NCBI GenBank assembly: GCA_964652975.1 | Contig: CAZZCN010000006.1 | Location: 7,334 to 71,333, forward strand | From: CAZZCN01 sp964652975 | GTDB lineage: Bacteria; Bacillota; Clostridia; Saccharofermentanales; UBA5734 | DNA: 64,000 nucleotides | Direction: 5' to 3' | Shown: in pieces, positions 18,286 to 27,140 of the stretch | Numbering within the stretch: the stretch's first letter is position 1 | Layout: each line of letters opens with the position of its first letter | Position numbers and translations under genes: made by a program | The notes under the pieces: model-generated | Seen by the model: only the letters and a program-made list of their open reading frames with translations | The model's database searches: none | What the model was told of the DNA's origin: nothing

Positions 18286-19226
18286 ACAAGGAAAATCCTG
18301 TCCTTTCTAAATGCTCCGGGTGTTGTACCGGTCGCCCTTTTAAAGCACCGTATATAATTACTTGTATCTTCAAACCCACATCTGGCGGACACTTCAGAAA
18401 TCGGCATTTCTGTTTTAAGCAAAAGGCTTTTCGATTCGTTTATTCGATAGGATATCAAAAACTCATAGGGGGTCTGACCGGTAAAATCTTTGAATATACG
18501 GACAAAATAGAATTTGCTGATGTGTGCATTTTGGGACAATTCATCTATCGTAAGCTGTTCGCCGTACTTTGCCTTAATGATGTCCATGGCGTTGTTTATG
18601 TCCTCTTCATGTCTTAAATATCTTACTTTAGTAGCATGTTTTTGCTTGGTAAGTATCATTCTGGTCAAAATGCTCATCAGCTTCTCTGTAAACTTCAAAT
18701 CAAGGTTCATTGGATTTGTTTTAATGGTTGTCTCAATGTCGGACATATGGTTTTTTACTGTCACGTCATCCATGAAATCAATGAGTGCTATTCCGTCTGA
18801 ATTTATAATTTCTGAATATGTGGAAGCCGCCGTGCCGTTCAAATGAACCCACATGAACTCCCATCTGCAGTTGTCACTGGTCTTATAGTACTGGTAATCC
18901 ATGCAATCTATCAGTACCGCAGTGTTTTTAACGGTAAAAACCTCCTCGTCCCTCGATTTTACAATTCCGCAGCCTTCCAGAGTATATATCAGCAAAAAAC
19001 TCTTAAGTCCTTCACGCTCGGTGAAATAACCCCTGTCAGCAAAATAGTGGCCATAGCTTTCCAGATAAAACGGCAGTTGCAATGCCCAAAGACCAGGTGT
19101 ATGGACATAACTGTACGATGTGGACTCAATGTCCATTTCGCAGACAAGTCTGAACTCCCCGTTCTCAATTTTACTTTTATTCCTCACTTTGGAATTTTTA
19201 GAGTTAGCATCCTTTATTTTATTCAA
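18282..19226 (-). CDS. AraC-family transcription regulator
   Basis: A 314-residue regulator with an N-terminal cupin-like sensing domain (about 40-190) and a C-terminal pair of helix-turn-helix motifs (about 215-312): 'LTIDELSQNAHISKFYFVRIFK' in the first and 'ISEVSARCGFEDTSNYIRCFKR' in the second. The start is a TTG at 19226, preceded by GGAGG nine bases away. It is the first gene of a three-gene operon with the nucleosidase-like protein and spl, so it may control that operon or respond to a carbohydrate or cell-wall signal as AraC relatives do. Confidence 0.85.
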   Translation of the reverse strand: MNKIKDANSKNSKVRNKSKIENGEFRLVCEMDIESTSYSYVHTPGLWALQLPFYLESYGHYFADRGYFTEREGLKSFLLIYTLEGCGIVKSRDEEVFTVKNTAVLIDCMDYQYYKTSDNCRWEFMWVHLNGTAASTYSEIINSDGIALIDFMDDVTVKNHMSDIETTIKTNPMNLDLKFTEKLMSILTRMILTKQKHATKVRYLRHEEDINNAMDIIKAKYGEQLTIDELSQNAHISKFYFVRIFKDFTGQTPYEFLISYRINESKSLLLKTEMPISEVSARCGFEDTSNYIRCFKRATGTTPGAFRKDRIFLV

Positions 19227-19281
19227 TAATCAAGACCTCCACTTTATAATATTGTGTTGGTATGTGCACTAATTCATTATA

Positions 19282-19713
19282 TCAACATATTTCTACTTCA
19301 TCTCCAGCTTTAATTATTCCGCCTGTTATGACCTTTGCGAATATTCCTTCCTTGGGCATGACACAATCACCGATCTGATGGTAGATTGCACATTTTTGAT
19401 GGCACTCTTTGCCTATCTGTGTCACCTCGAAAACAACCTGGTTGATCTTGATTTTAGTCCCGACAGGCAATGAGTACAGTTCAATTCCTTCTGTTGTTAT
19501 GTTCTCGGCAAACTTGCCTGAGCACAGTCCTTTGACTCCGACTGCCGTCATTTTGTCGATACTTTCCTGTCCTAGAAAGCTTACTTGTCTATGCCAGTTA
19601 CCGCCATGTATGTCTCCTTTGAGTCCAAAGTCGATTATGAATTCACCCTCATCGATTGTTCTTTTGGGTATGCCTTTTTTTTCACTTATGTTTATTGCTG
19701 TTACTTTTGCCAT
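19282..19713 (-). CDS. MOSC-domain protein
   Basis: A 143-residue stand-alone MOSC domain. The motif 'GLKGDIHGGNWHRQVSFLGQ' (residues about 30-49) and 'GKFAENITTEGI' followed by 'IGKECHQKCAIYHQ' are characteristic; the invariant Cys expected to bind cofactor sulfur is in the 'GKECH' motif. Such proteins are often clustered with molybdenum-cofactor genes, as here, and are thought to handle sulfurated cofactor. It is the last gene of the minus-strand Moco run, 125 bases after moaC. The ribosome site (GGCAG) is weak. Confidence 0.85.
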   Translation of the reverse strand: MAKVTAINISEKKGIPKRTIDEGEFIIDFGLKGDIHGGNWHRQVSFLGQESIDKMTAVGVKGLCSGKFAENITTEGIELYSLPVGTKIKINQVVFEVTQIGKECHQKCAIYHQIGDCVMPKEGIFAKVITGGIIKAGDEVEIC

Positions 19714-19838
19714 TTTCTGCCTGCATGATATAGCTTAAAGCTAGATCATACTCTCCTTTCGATTGATTATTGCCTGTATCCTCTACATTAGCGAGAGCTG
19801 GATATTGTATAAGGCTAAGACTATTATGATCCTGGACA

Positions 19839-20303
19839 CTAGGAGTTTGAGGATTTTCCGCCTGTTTTTCTGATCAGTTGAATGTCACCGATTCGCATTG
19901 ATTTGTCAATAGCCTTACACATATCATAAACTGTCAGTGCTGCTATTGAAACGGCTGTAAGCGCCTCCATTTCTACACCTGTCTTCCATGTGCACGAAAC
20001 GGTTGCTTTGATTAATATGTTATTCTCATTGGTATCATGTTCAAAATCAATTCTGACATGGTCTAGCGGAACAATATGGCATAATGGTATAAGCTCCTGT
20101 GTCCGCTTGGCGGCCATGATGCCGGCCACTCTTGCGACGGCCAGCACATCGCCTTTTGGCATGTTCTTCTCCAGTATGACAGACAGAGTTTTGCAATCCA
20201 TCCAGATTTTGCCGGTAGCGATGGCTTCTCTTAGAGTATTTTCTTTTTTCGAGACATCCACCATTATTGCATTGCCGTTTTTGTCTACATGTGACAATTC
20301 CAT
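19839..20303 (-). CDS. moaC: Cyclic pyranopterin monophosphate synthase MoaC
   Basis: A 154-residue enzyme. 'MVDVSKKENTLREA', 'KRTQELIPLCHIVPLDHV' (with the Cys-His pair) and 'VEMEALTAVSIAALTVYDMCKA' are the core MoaC motifs, and length is normal. With MoaA it converts GTP to cyclic pyranopterin monophosphate. ATG 20303 follows AGGAGG. It is part of the same-strand Moco run; a degenerate 15-bp repeat separates it from moaA. Confidence 0.95.
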   Translation of the reverse strand: MELSHVDKNGNAIMVDVSKKENTLREAIATGKIWMDCKTLSVILEKNMPKGDVLAVARVAGIMAAKRTQELIPLCHIVPLDHVRIDFEHDTNENNILIKATVSCTWKTGVEMEALTAVSIAALTVYDMCKAIDKSMRIGDIQLIRKTGGKSSNS

Positions 20304-20368
20304 CTTGAACCTCCTGATTGTTTTTGTAATATAATGTTGTTCCGTCTATCCAATTAATGATGCATTGG

Positions 20369-20428
20369 TTTTACTTTTATCAATTATACTTATATCGATT
20401 ATACTTTTATTGATTTTACCTATATTGA
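20369..20428. repeat. Degenerate tandem repeat, 15 bp x4
   Basis: Four 15-base units (20369, 20384, 20399, 20414) of the form TTATACTTATATCGA, each with a few differences; a diverged fifth unit follows. It lies in the 143-base gap between moaA and moaC. Confidence 0.7.
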
Positions 20429-20446
20429 TTTTACTTGCAGTGTCGA

Positions 20447-21397
20447 TTATCCGCCGATTTTGTTCATTCCATTTTTTGAATGAAATTTCTTGTTGAAGTG
20501 ATGACTTTCCGGCTTGTTGAAAATGGACCGCTCAATCAATCCTTCCAATTCTTCAGGGTGGTTTCTCAAAGCATCCATCAGGTCCACTTCACTGTTGTCG
20601 CCGAGGCATGGCTTGAGAATTCCATCGCTGGTGATTCTTACTCTGTTGCAATAACTGCAGAATTTGTGGCTGATGGGACTGATTAGTCCAATGCTCCCCT
20701 TGTATCCGTCTATTGAATAAAGTGTCGCCGGACTGTGGGAATTTTCAGGAATCGGTTTCATCTGAGGATGGGACAAAAGGATATCCGAGTTGTAAACTGT
20801 CTTGTCCCTGTTGTTTTCACCGAAACTGCCTATAGGCATAAGCTCTATGAAACGGACTTCAATCGATCTTTCCTTTGCCAGATCGATAAATGAATCAATT
20901 TCATCATCGTTCACTCCCTTTATCAGAACCACGTTGATTTTAACAGGACTTAATCCTGCCAGAAACGCAGCATCGATTCCTTCGATTACATCGTTTAAAT
21001 TTCCACCCCCGGTAATATGTGAAAACTGCCTTGGATCCAGTGAATCCAGGCTTATGTTGATTCTGTTCAGACCCGCTTTCTTTAGAGGTGCGGCTAGTGT
21101 TGAAAGCCGCAGTCCGTTCGTTGTTGCGGAAATGTCTTCAATGCCTTCAATCGTAGAAATCGCCTTTACTATGTCGCAAATATCCTCGCGCAAAAAAGGT
21201 TCCCCTCCGGTCAAACGCACTTTTTTGATTCCCAGGTGCGACATGGTTTCGACGATGGTTCTATAATCCTCCACTGTCAGACTTTCATTGCATGGACCTC
21301 CCTCTGGAACAGGATTGCAGTAAATGCAGCTCATGTTGCACTTCTGAGTTATCGAAATGCGCAGATATTCTATTTGCCTGCCATATTTGTCAATCAT
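20447..21397 (-). CDS. moaA: GTP 3',8-cyclase MoaA
   Basis: A 316-residue radical-SAM enzyme. The first cluster is CNMSCIYC (about residues 15-22), 'RLTGGEPFLRED' follows, the second cluster is formed by 'CSYCNRVRIT' and 'KPC', and the chain ends in Gly-Gly as MoaA requires. It makes the first Moco intermediate from GTP. Its ATG overlaps the stop of the upstream moeA-PBP gene by four bases (ATGA), indicating coupled translation. Confidence 0.95.
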   Translation of the reverse strand: MIDKYGRQIEYLRISITQKCNMSCIYCNPVPEGGPCNESLTVEDYRTIVETMSHLGIKKVRLTGGEPFLREDICDIVKAISTIEGIEDISATTNGLRLSTLAAPLKKAGLNRINISLDSLDPRQFSHITGGGNLNDVIEGIDAAFLAGLSPVKINVVLIKGVNDDEIDSFIDLAKERSIEVRFIELMPIGSFGENNRDKTVYNSDILLSHPQMKPIPENSHSPATLYSIDGYKGSIGLISPISHKFCSYCNRVRITSDGILKPCLGDNSEVDLMDALRNHPEELEGLIERSIFNKPESHHFNKKFHSKNGMNKIGG

Positions 21398-23322
21398 ATT
21401 AAAGTCATGTCTCCAATCGTTTCGTCGATGGTGTATCCACCTGTTTCAAGCAATCTTCTCTTGAAATCTTCACTTTTAAGTATGTTGATAAAAGTCTCGA
21501 TACGATCGTCCAATTTGCCGCTTTTATAATTCACTGCTATAAAATCATAGTTCTCTTCACAAACCGGAACAAAATCAAGGTTGAAAATCTTTGCCGCTGA
21601 AAATATTCCAAGTCCGACATCTGCATTGCCTGAAGCAATAATGGCAGCAACATTCATATGTGTGAACTCTTCGCGCTCGTATCCATAAAGAGCGTCTTTA
21701 TTCAATTGGTGTAAATTGAGAAGGTAATCCAGTAAAATCCTTGTACCGGACCCCTTTTGTCTGTTAACATATTTTATTTGTCGCTTTTCGTCGAATATAT
21801 CATGGATGTTCGTTATATTTTTAGGATTCCCCCTGGCAACAATGAATCCCTGCTGTCTTTTGACTCCACGAATCAACAATGTATTACCCTTGCCAAGATA
21901 TTTTTCTATATAGCTTTTGTTGTATTCCCCAGTGCTTTCATCAAGAAGATGAATTGCTGCCAGATGCGTCTCTCTGTTTCTTATAGCAGTGATTCCCCCC
22001 ATACTGCCGACATGTGATGATGATATTGAATAATTATAATCACAATTTCTAGATATTATGTCAGAAATCACATCAATCAAGGGGTCGTGGCTGCCTATCA
22101 TTACAAGCGCCCTGCATATAGCATCTTCACTTTTTAGCAGTTCAACTGAAACCTCCCTGCCGGCCATATATCCTTCAGAATTTATCGGGATATTCAAAAT
22201 CCCATCGGCTTTTACAAAACTTGTCACCATCGCAGCACCTCTGCCTAGCGGCGTGACAACCATCCTTCCATCTACATATCCAAGCTTGACACGGACAAAT
22301 TCTTCGTACTTTAATGATGATACAATTGTTTTCGTCAGAATAGCATTGATTTTCGGAACAGCTGGAATCTGGATTTTCATAATATATGCAATAACTTTTT
22401 TGACTATCTTCTCCATTACTATAATTCCTGATACCGGATAACCCGGGACCCCTATAACGGGACGCTTTTTAACAATTGCCAGTATTGAAGGCTTTCCCGG
22501 CTTGATAGCAATTCCATGTACGAATACCTCACCCATTTCAAGAAGAACTTTTGATGTATAGTCCTCTCTTCCTGCGGACGAGCCCGCGTTTACAATTACA
22601 ATGTCACACTCAGCTGTCGCAGTATCCACAGCCTGCCTGATCAAATTTTCACTATCAGGAGTGATGGGATATGTTTTAGGTATTGCTCCCATTTCCAGTA
22701 GTATGGCGCTGAAAATTGAAGAATTGAATTCAATGATTTCACCCTTTGCGGGATTGTCGGTTGGTGCCACTATTTCATCACCGGTTGGAATAATTCCGAC
22801 GATGGGTTTTTCCCATACTCTGATTTGAAGAATTCCGCCGGCCATAGCCGCACCTATTGAAGCTGGATTCAAAATAAAATTCGCAGGTAGGATCATATCA
22901 TTTTCACAAATGTCTTCTCCTATCTGACGTATGTTCTGCCATGGTGAAACCGCAACTGTTAATTTTATAAATTCTTTCCTGTCGGTATCAATGACATCTT
23001 CCACCATGACAACTGCGTCATAGGTGTCGGGAATTGCGTCTCCTGTGTCAACTCTGATAAAATCAGCCTCTTCGCATAATGTAACGGGTGTAGTATCCGA
23101 TGCTCCGAAAGTTATAGAAGCACGCAGGGCAATTCCGTCCATCGCGCTTGCATTATAATGCGGTGATGATATTTTTGCGTATAACGCTTCGGATGTGATA
23201 CGTCCGAGCGACTGTGCTACTGGTATCATTTCTGTACCAAGTTGGTTACAATCACATAATTTTGAAAGATACAGGTGCAATGCATCTTCAATTTCCATGT
23301 TGTTTAAGTATTTGTATGCCAT
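21394..23322 (-). CDS. MoeA fused to a periplasmic-binding-like domain
   Basis: A 642-residue fusion. Residues about 1-410 are a MoeA-type molybdenum insertase ('SPHYNASAMDGIALRA', 'NAGSSAGREDYTSKVL', 'GVPGYPVSG'), and residues about 415-642 are a LysR/ModA-like substrate-binding domain ('IGSHDPL', 'VNRQKGSGTRILLDYLL', 'ASGNADVGLGIFSAA'). Such fusions are known in Clostridia and archaea and are thought to tie molybdate or tungstate sensing to insertion; the role of the binding domain is not settled. No signal peptide, so it is cytoplasmic. ATG 23322 follows AGAGGG; it starts 16 bases after the second moeA. The cluster therefore has two MoeA proteins. Confidence 0.85.
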   Translation of the reverse strand: MAYKYLNNMEIEDALHLYLSKLCDCNQLGTEMIPVAQSLGRITSEALYAKISSPHYNASAMDGIALRASITFGASDTTPVTLCEEADFIRVDTGDAIPDTYDAVVMVEDVIDTDRKEFIKLTVAVSPWQNIRQIGEDICENDMILPANFILNPASIGAAMAGGILQIRVWEKPIVGIIPTGDEIVAPTDNPAKGEIIEFNSSIFSAILLEMGAIPKTYPITPDSENLIRQAVDTATAECDIVIVNAGSSAGREDYTSKVLLEMGEVFVHGIAIKPGKPSILAIVKKRPVIGVPGYPVSGIIVMEKIVKKVIAYIMKIQIPAVPKINAILTKTIVSSLKYEEFVRVKLGYVDGRMVVTPLGRGAAMVTSFVKADGILNIPINSEGYMAGREVSVELLKSEDAICRALVMIGSHDPLIDVISDIISRNCDYNYSISSSHVGSMGGITAIRNRETHLAAIHLLDESTGEYNKSYIEKYLGKGNTLLIRGVKRQQGFIVARGNPKNITNIHDIFDEKRQIKYVNRQKGSGTRILLDYLLNLHQLNKDALYGYEREEFTHMNVAAIIASGNADVGLGIFSAAKIFNLDFVPVCEENYDFIAVNYKSGKLDDRIETFINILKSEDFKRRLLETGGYTIDETIGDMTLI

Positions 23323-23338
23323 ATCTCAATCCCTCTTT

Positions 23339-24565
23339 CTAAAACAACACTACTTTTACAGGTTCGCATGCAGACAGTCCTTCCGCACCTCTAGCAATGT
23401 GCACGAAACCGTCTGCCATGACAAGTGATGTTATAAGACCTGATTTTCCGAAAACCGGTGTTGCTATTGTTTTCCCGTCTGTCTCTTCTATTTTCACAGG
23501 GAGGAATTCTTCACGGCCATTGTTGGATGGATAATTGCCTTTCATCACAGCATCGACAATCACCTTTTGTCTTGTTTTCAAGCCTTCCATTTGAGAAATC
23601 AATTCAACAACAAAAATTTTAAAAATCATATATGCCGAGACAGGATGTCCTGGAAGTCCTATTAATGCTCTATTTCCGGATTTGCCTATTATAGTTGGTT
23701 TTCCCGGTTTTACTGCTATGCCATGGACAAGAATTCCCGAATCGCTTAATTTGTCGATCACCTTATAAGTCTCGTCTCTTGTTCCGACTGAGCTTCCTCC
23801 GGAAATCAGGACAATATCGCATTCACCCATCGCTCGACTTGCAGCATCAAGTATAAGGTCATAATTGTCTTTGACAATCCCATATAATACCGGGATGCAT
23901 CCCTGCGAAAGAATTCCGGAATACAGAGTATATGAATTGATATCCCTTATTTTGGAACAGTTCTTGATGCTGCTTTTTACTTCCACCACCTCATCCCCGG
24001 TTGAGATAATTGCAATTTTTATTTTCTTGAAAACACTTACTTTATCAAACCCGATGGCAGCAAGCGCTCCAACTTCCTGTGGACGTAGCAATGTACCTGC
24101 TAGAACAACTGGCTGAGCCACTCGGACATCATCGCCCTTGAAAGTCACATTATTACCAGGTGCAGAGGATTTGAAAAGATTGATGGTTCCGTCCTTATAG
24201 TCTTCGGAATATTCGATCATTACTACGGAATCGGCATACTGCGGAAGTGCTCCGCCTGTCGGAACGTAACAAGACTGACCTTTGCTCAAAGCAAAGTCTG
24301 GGTATTGCCCCATCAGAACCTCGGGTAGAAGATTCAATTGAACAGGCTGCGATTCCCCGGCACCAAAAGTATCGGATGAAATAACCGCATATCCGTCCAC
24401 ATTCGAACGGTTAAATCCCGGAACATCCTCAGAAGAAAAAACTGTTTCGGCCAGAATTCTTCCGGTACAATTATTAAGATCTGTCAATTCGGAATCCAAT
24501 GGAAAATCTGCAAATTCATTTCTCAATATTTCCATTACTTGCTGTACCGTTTTCACATCTAACAC
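23339..24565 (-). CDS. moeA: Molybdopterin molybdenumtransferase MoeA
   Basis: A 408-residue MoeA. Motifs: 'VPGFNRSNVDGYAV', 'IISTGDEVVE', 'ISGGSSVGTRDETYKV' and 'GLPGHPVSAYM'. It inserts molybdate (or tungstate) into adenylylated molybdopterin made by a MogA-type partner. I chose the GTG at 24565 because GGAGG lies 12 bases upstream and conserved sequence begins there; a second GTG three codons later is possible, and an ATG further upstream has no ribosome site. First gene of the minus-strand Moco run, with a decayed transporter directly upstream. Confidence 0.85.
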   Translation of the reverse strand: MLDVKTVQQVMEILRNEFADFPLDSELTDLNNCTGRILAETVFSSEDVPGFNRSNVDGYAVISSDTFGAGESQPVQLNLLPEVLMGQYPDFALSKGQSCYVPTGGALPQYADSVVMIEYSEDYKDGTINLFKSSAPGNNVTFKGDDVRVAQPVVLAGTLLRPQEVGALAAIGFDKVSVFKKIKIAIISTGDEVVEVKSSIKNCSKIRDINSYTLYSGILSQGCIPVLYGIVKDNYDLILDAASRAMGECDIVLISGGSSVGTRDETYKVIDKLSDSGILVHGIAVKPGKPTIIGKSGNRALIGLPGHPVSAYMIFKIFVVELISQMEGLKTRQKVIVDAVMKGNYPSNNGREEFLPVKIEETDGKTIATPVFGKSGLITSLVMADGFVHIARGAEGLSACEPVKVVLF

Positions 24566-24660
24566 TATTCTGTATATCCTCCGTATTAAAATTATTTTTT
24601 CTCGTAAACGCCACACATCACATAATTACCTGTTGCTCTCAAACATCTGTCTAACTGAGT

Positions 24661-24780
24661 TAGTTGTTAAGGCTTACTTCTTTTGCATGTTAGTTGGTAA
24701 GGTTTACTTCTTTTGCATCTTAACTGGTAAGGTTTGCTTCTTTTGCATGTTAGTTGGTAAGGTTTACTTCTTTTTCATCT
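24661..24780. repeat. Tandem repeat, 30 bp x4
   Basis: Four exact-length 30-base units start at 24661, 24691, 24721 and 24751. The core is TTAGTTGGTAAGGTTTACTT then CTTTTGCAT. Two to four bases differ between units. It lies between moeA and the transporter remnant. Confidence 0.9.
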
Positions 24781-24800
24781 AGGTAAAGTATATTTCGTAT

Positions 24801-25034
24801 TTACCAGTTTCGTAAAAACATTTTGGTCTTTTCGTGCTCTGGTTGGTGAAAAACGCGGTCCGGCGGACCTTTTTCAACCAATTCACCATCCCATAATATA
24901 AGAACTTAATCGGCTATCCTAATGGCCTGGGAAGGGTTATGGGTTGTAAAAATAATTGTCGAGCCTGTCTCTTTGCGAACAATCCAGTTAAAATAAAAAG
25001 ATATTGCAAGTAGAATAATTCCAATATCAAAACG
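24801..25034 (-). pseudogene. Remnant of an oxyanion ABC transporter (permease tail joined to ATPase tail)
   Basis: Read from 25034 downwards the frame gives about 21 residues of a hydrophobic permease C-terminus ('FDIGIILLAISF', resembling TupB/ModB tails), passes directly into an ABC ATPase tail ('TGSTIIFTTHNPSQAIRIAD' with the switch histidine), meets a TAA at 24906-24908, then continues 'ILWDGELVEKGPPDRVF' to a stop at 24801. No Walker A, signature or Walker B motif remains. I infer that a deletion removed the permease stop through most of the ATPase gene. The position inside the Moco cluster points to a former tungstate or molybdate importer. Confidence 0.75.
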
Positions 25035-25221
25035 CTATATTCTTCTTTTATATTATAAAAGTTTACCATTGGTGTCAATGGAATTTCTATCCATATTAAC
25101 GCCAGTTTTATAACTATTTTGTCAATTTCATTTAAATACGCTCAGTACGATTTCAAGATAATCTGTTATAATAAAAACAATATAAAGTCGGTTCGATAAT
25201 TTATGCGTATGGGAGGTCAAT

Positions 25222-25713
25222 ATGTTCAGTGCAGCGGTTTTGACTATAAGTGACAAAGGATTTGCAGGAGAACGGGAGGATGTCAGCGGAGTTCTAATTG
25301 TTAAATATCTCGAGGAAAAAGGTTTTGATATCAAAAAGTATACAGTCATTCCTGATGAAAGAGAAATTATTTCAAAATCCCTGATAGAAATGTGCGACGA
25401 AATAAAAGTCGATCTTGTCATAACAACCGGAGGGACAGGATTTTCCAGAAGGGATGTAACACCTGAAGCAACTCTCGATGTAATTGAACGCAACGTGCCG
25501 GGAATACCGGAGGCGCTACGTAGCAGAAGTCTAGAAATAACGCCAAAGGCTATGTTGTCTAGAGGTATAGCAGGAATTAGAAAAGGGACATTGATTGTAA
25601 ATATGCCGGGAAGCCCGAAAGCAGTTGAGGAATACCTGGAAATACTTTTACCTGTTCTACCCCATGCTTTGTCGATTTTGACAGGTCGAAGCGCTGAATG
25701 CGCCAGGGATTGA
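25222..25713 (+). CDS. MogA/MoaB-type molybdopterin adenylyltransferase
   Basis: A 163-residue MogA/MoaB-family protein. 'TTGGTGFSRRDVTPEATLDV' (residues about 73-92) is the nucleotide/molybdopterin site, and 'NMPGSPKAVEEYLE' is the closing motif. It adenylylates molybdopterin before MoeA inserts the metal. It is the only plus-strand gene of the Moco set, divergent from moeA across the decayed transporter. ATG 25222 follows GGGAGG, and a TATAAT at about 25164 may be its -10. Confidence 0.9.
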   Translation: MFSAAVLTISDKGFAGEREDVSGVLIVKYLEEKGFDIKKYTVIPDEREIISKSLIEMCDEIKVDLVITTGGTGFSRRDVTPEATLDVIERNVPGIPEALRSRSLEITPKAMLSRGIAGIRKGTLIVNMPGSPKAVEEYLEILLPVLPHALSILTGRSAECARD

Positions 25714-25870
25714 GGAATTTAATATAATTATTTCTAGCAATATTATTATATTTTTTGGCAAATATTTCTTATTACTGTGTTTTTTTATCTGTTATAATTG
25801 AATAGCATGTGTATTGTTTAAATCCAATATTTTTTACAATTTTTTTATATTATTAAAGGAGGATTAGAAA

Positions 25871-26989
25871 ATGGGAGCAAGGGAAGATACTTTGGCAATT
25901 CTGCATTATGGCAAATACGAGAATCTACCGATAGTACACTTCGGGTACTGGACAGAAACTATCGAGAAATGGCATAAGGAAGGGCATATTACCGACGCAG
26001 AGGCCGTGAATGTCTGGGATAATTCAGACAATGAAGGCATAATAAGCAGGAGGCTTGGGTTTGACTATAACTGGAACACTCTGTTTAGTGGTAATTCTGG
26101 TCTTTATCCGGCATTCGAAGAGAAGATTTTGGAAGTGCTGCCAAACGGTCAGGTCAAGAAAGTCGATTCGTGGGGAGTAATTATTTTAGAGAAACCCGGT
26201 GTTGTCTCCATACCTTCTGAAGTAGGGCATCTGCTTGAAGACAGGGAGTCATGGGAAACTCATTACAAGCCCAAGCTCCAGATGAATTACGACCGCATAA
26301 GCAAGGAATTCCTGGCTAATTTTGTGTCAACCAAAGACAGGCAGATACCAACTGGAATTCACTGTGGAAGTCTATACGGCAACATCAGAAACATGATGGG
26401 TGTCGAAGGGACATGCTATATACTGGCTGACGACGAGGAGCTTTTTACAGAAATAATCGATACCAACGCCAAAATGCAACTGGAGGTTGTTGAAGCTGTC
26501 CTTAAAACCGGTGCAATCCCTGATTACGGTCATTTCTGGGAGGATATCTGCTTTAAGAACGGACCACTGGTAAGTCCAAGGATTTTCGCCGAAAAGGTCG
26601 GTCCATGGTACAAGAAATTCAGTGAATTACTGTCAGGTTACGGGGTCGACATCATCAGCGTTGACTGTGACGGTATGATTGACGAACTTATTCCCACCTG
26701 GCTGGAGAACGGCGTAAACACTATGTTCCCTATCGAAGTTGGAACCTGGGATGCTTCTATTGCACCATGGCGCGAGAAATACGGTAAAAATATTCGCGGT
26801 GTAGGCGGCATGAACAAGACCGTTTTCGCCAGAGACTACAAGGCAATTGACGAAGAGATCGAGAGACTCAAGGCATTGGTTGACCTTGGCGGATACATAC
26901 CATGTCCCGATCATAGAATAGCACCGGACGCAAAATGGGAAAATGTTCAATATTATTGCGAAAAGATGCGCAAGGAATTTAACAAGTAA
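25871..26989 (+). CDS. Uroporphyrinogen-decarboxylase-family protein
   Basis: A 372-residue protein of the URO-D superfamily, which contains haem-pathway decarboxylases and corrinoid-dependent methyltransferases (MtaA, CmuA types). The typical C-terminal motifs 'VDIISVDCDGMIDELIP' and 'FPIEVGTWD', then 'IRGVGGMNKT' and 'GGYIPCPDHRIAPD', are clear. In this subgroup the CPDH segment and lack of haem genes nearby favour a methyltransferase-like role over uroporphyrinogen decarboxylation, but no corrinoid protein or activator is adjacent. ATG 25871 follows AAAGGAGG. It has its own upstream space of about 155 bases with TATAAT near 25793, and a strong terminator after it. Confidence 0.75.
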   Translation: MGAREDTLAILHYGKYENLPIVHFGYWTETIEKWHKEGHITDAEAVNVWDNSDNEGIISRRLGFDYNWNTLFSGNSGLYPAFEEKILEVLPNGQVKKVDSWGVIILEKPGVVSIPSEVGHLLEDRESWETHYKPKLQMNYDRISKEFLANFVSTKDRQIPTGIHCGSLYGNIRNMMGVEGTCYILADDEELFTEIIDTNAKMQLEVVEAVLKTGAIPDYGHFWEDICFKNGPLVSPRIFAEKVGPWYKKFSELLSGYGVDIISVDCDGMIDELIPTWLENGVNTMFPIEVGTWDASIAPWREKYGKNIRGVGGMNKTVFARDYKAIDEEIERLKALVDLGGYIPCPDHRIAPDAKWENVQYYCEKMRKEFNK

Positions 26990-27017
26990 AAATCAACCAA
27001 GTAGCAGGTAAAAACAA

Positions 27018-27058
27018 AAGAGGCGGTATGTTCCCAAACACGAACATTCCGCCTCTTT
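27018..27058. terminator. Bidirectional rho-independent terminator
   Basis: AAGAGGCGG, one mismatch, ATGTTC, 8-base loop, GAACAT, one mismatch, CCGCCTCTT: a 15-pair stem. On the minus strand it is followed by TTGTTTTT; on the plus strand only by a mixed TTTAAAATTG. It ends the URO-D-family gene and probably the symporter operon from the other side. Confidence 0.9.
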
Positions 27059-27140
27059 AAAATTGATTTTGTTTCATTTTTCATAATAACAATTATGAAG
27101 TTATATAGCAAACTGATTTAAGTTATATAATAGAAATACT

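Noticed and set aside
24661..24780. Possible CRISPR array or iteron origin
   Set aside because: Units abut directly with no spacers, and no replication gene is near.
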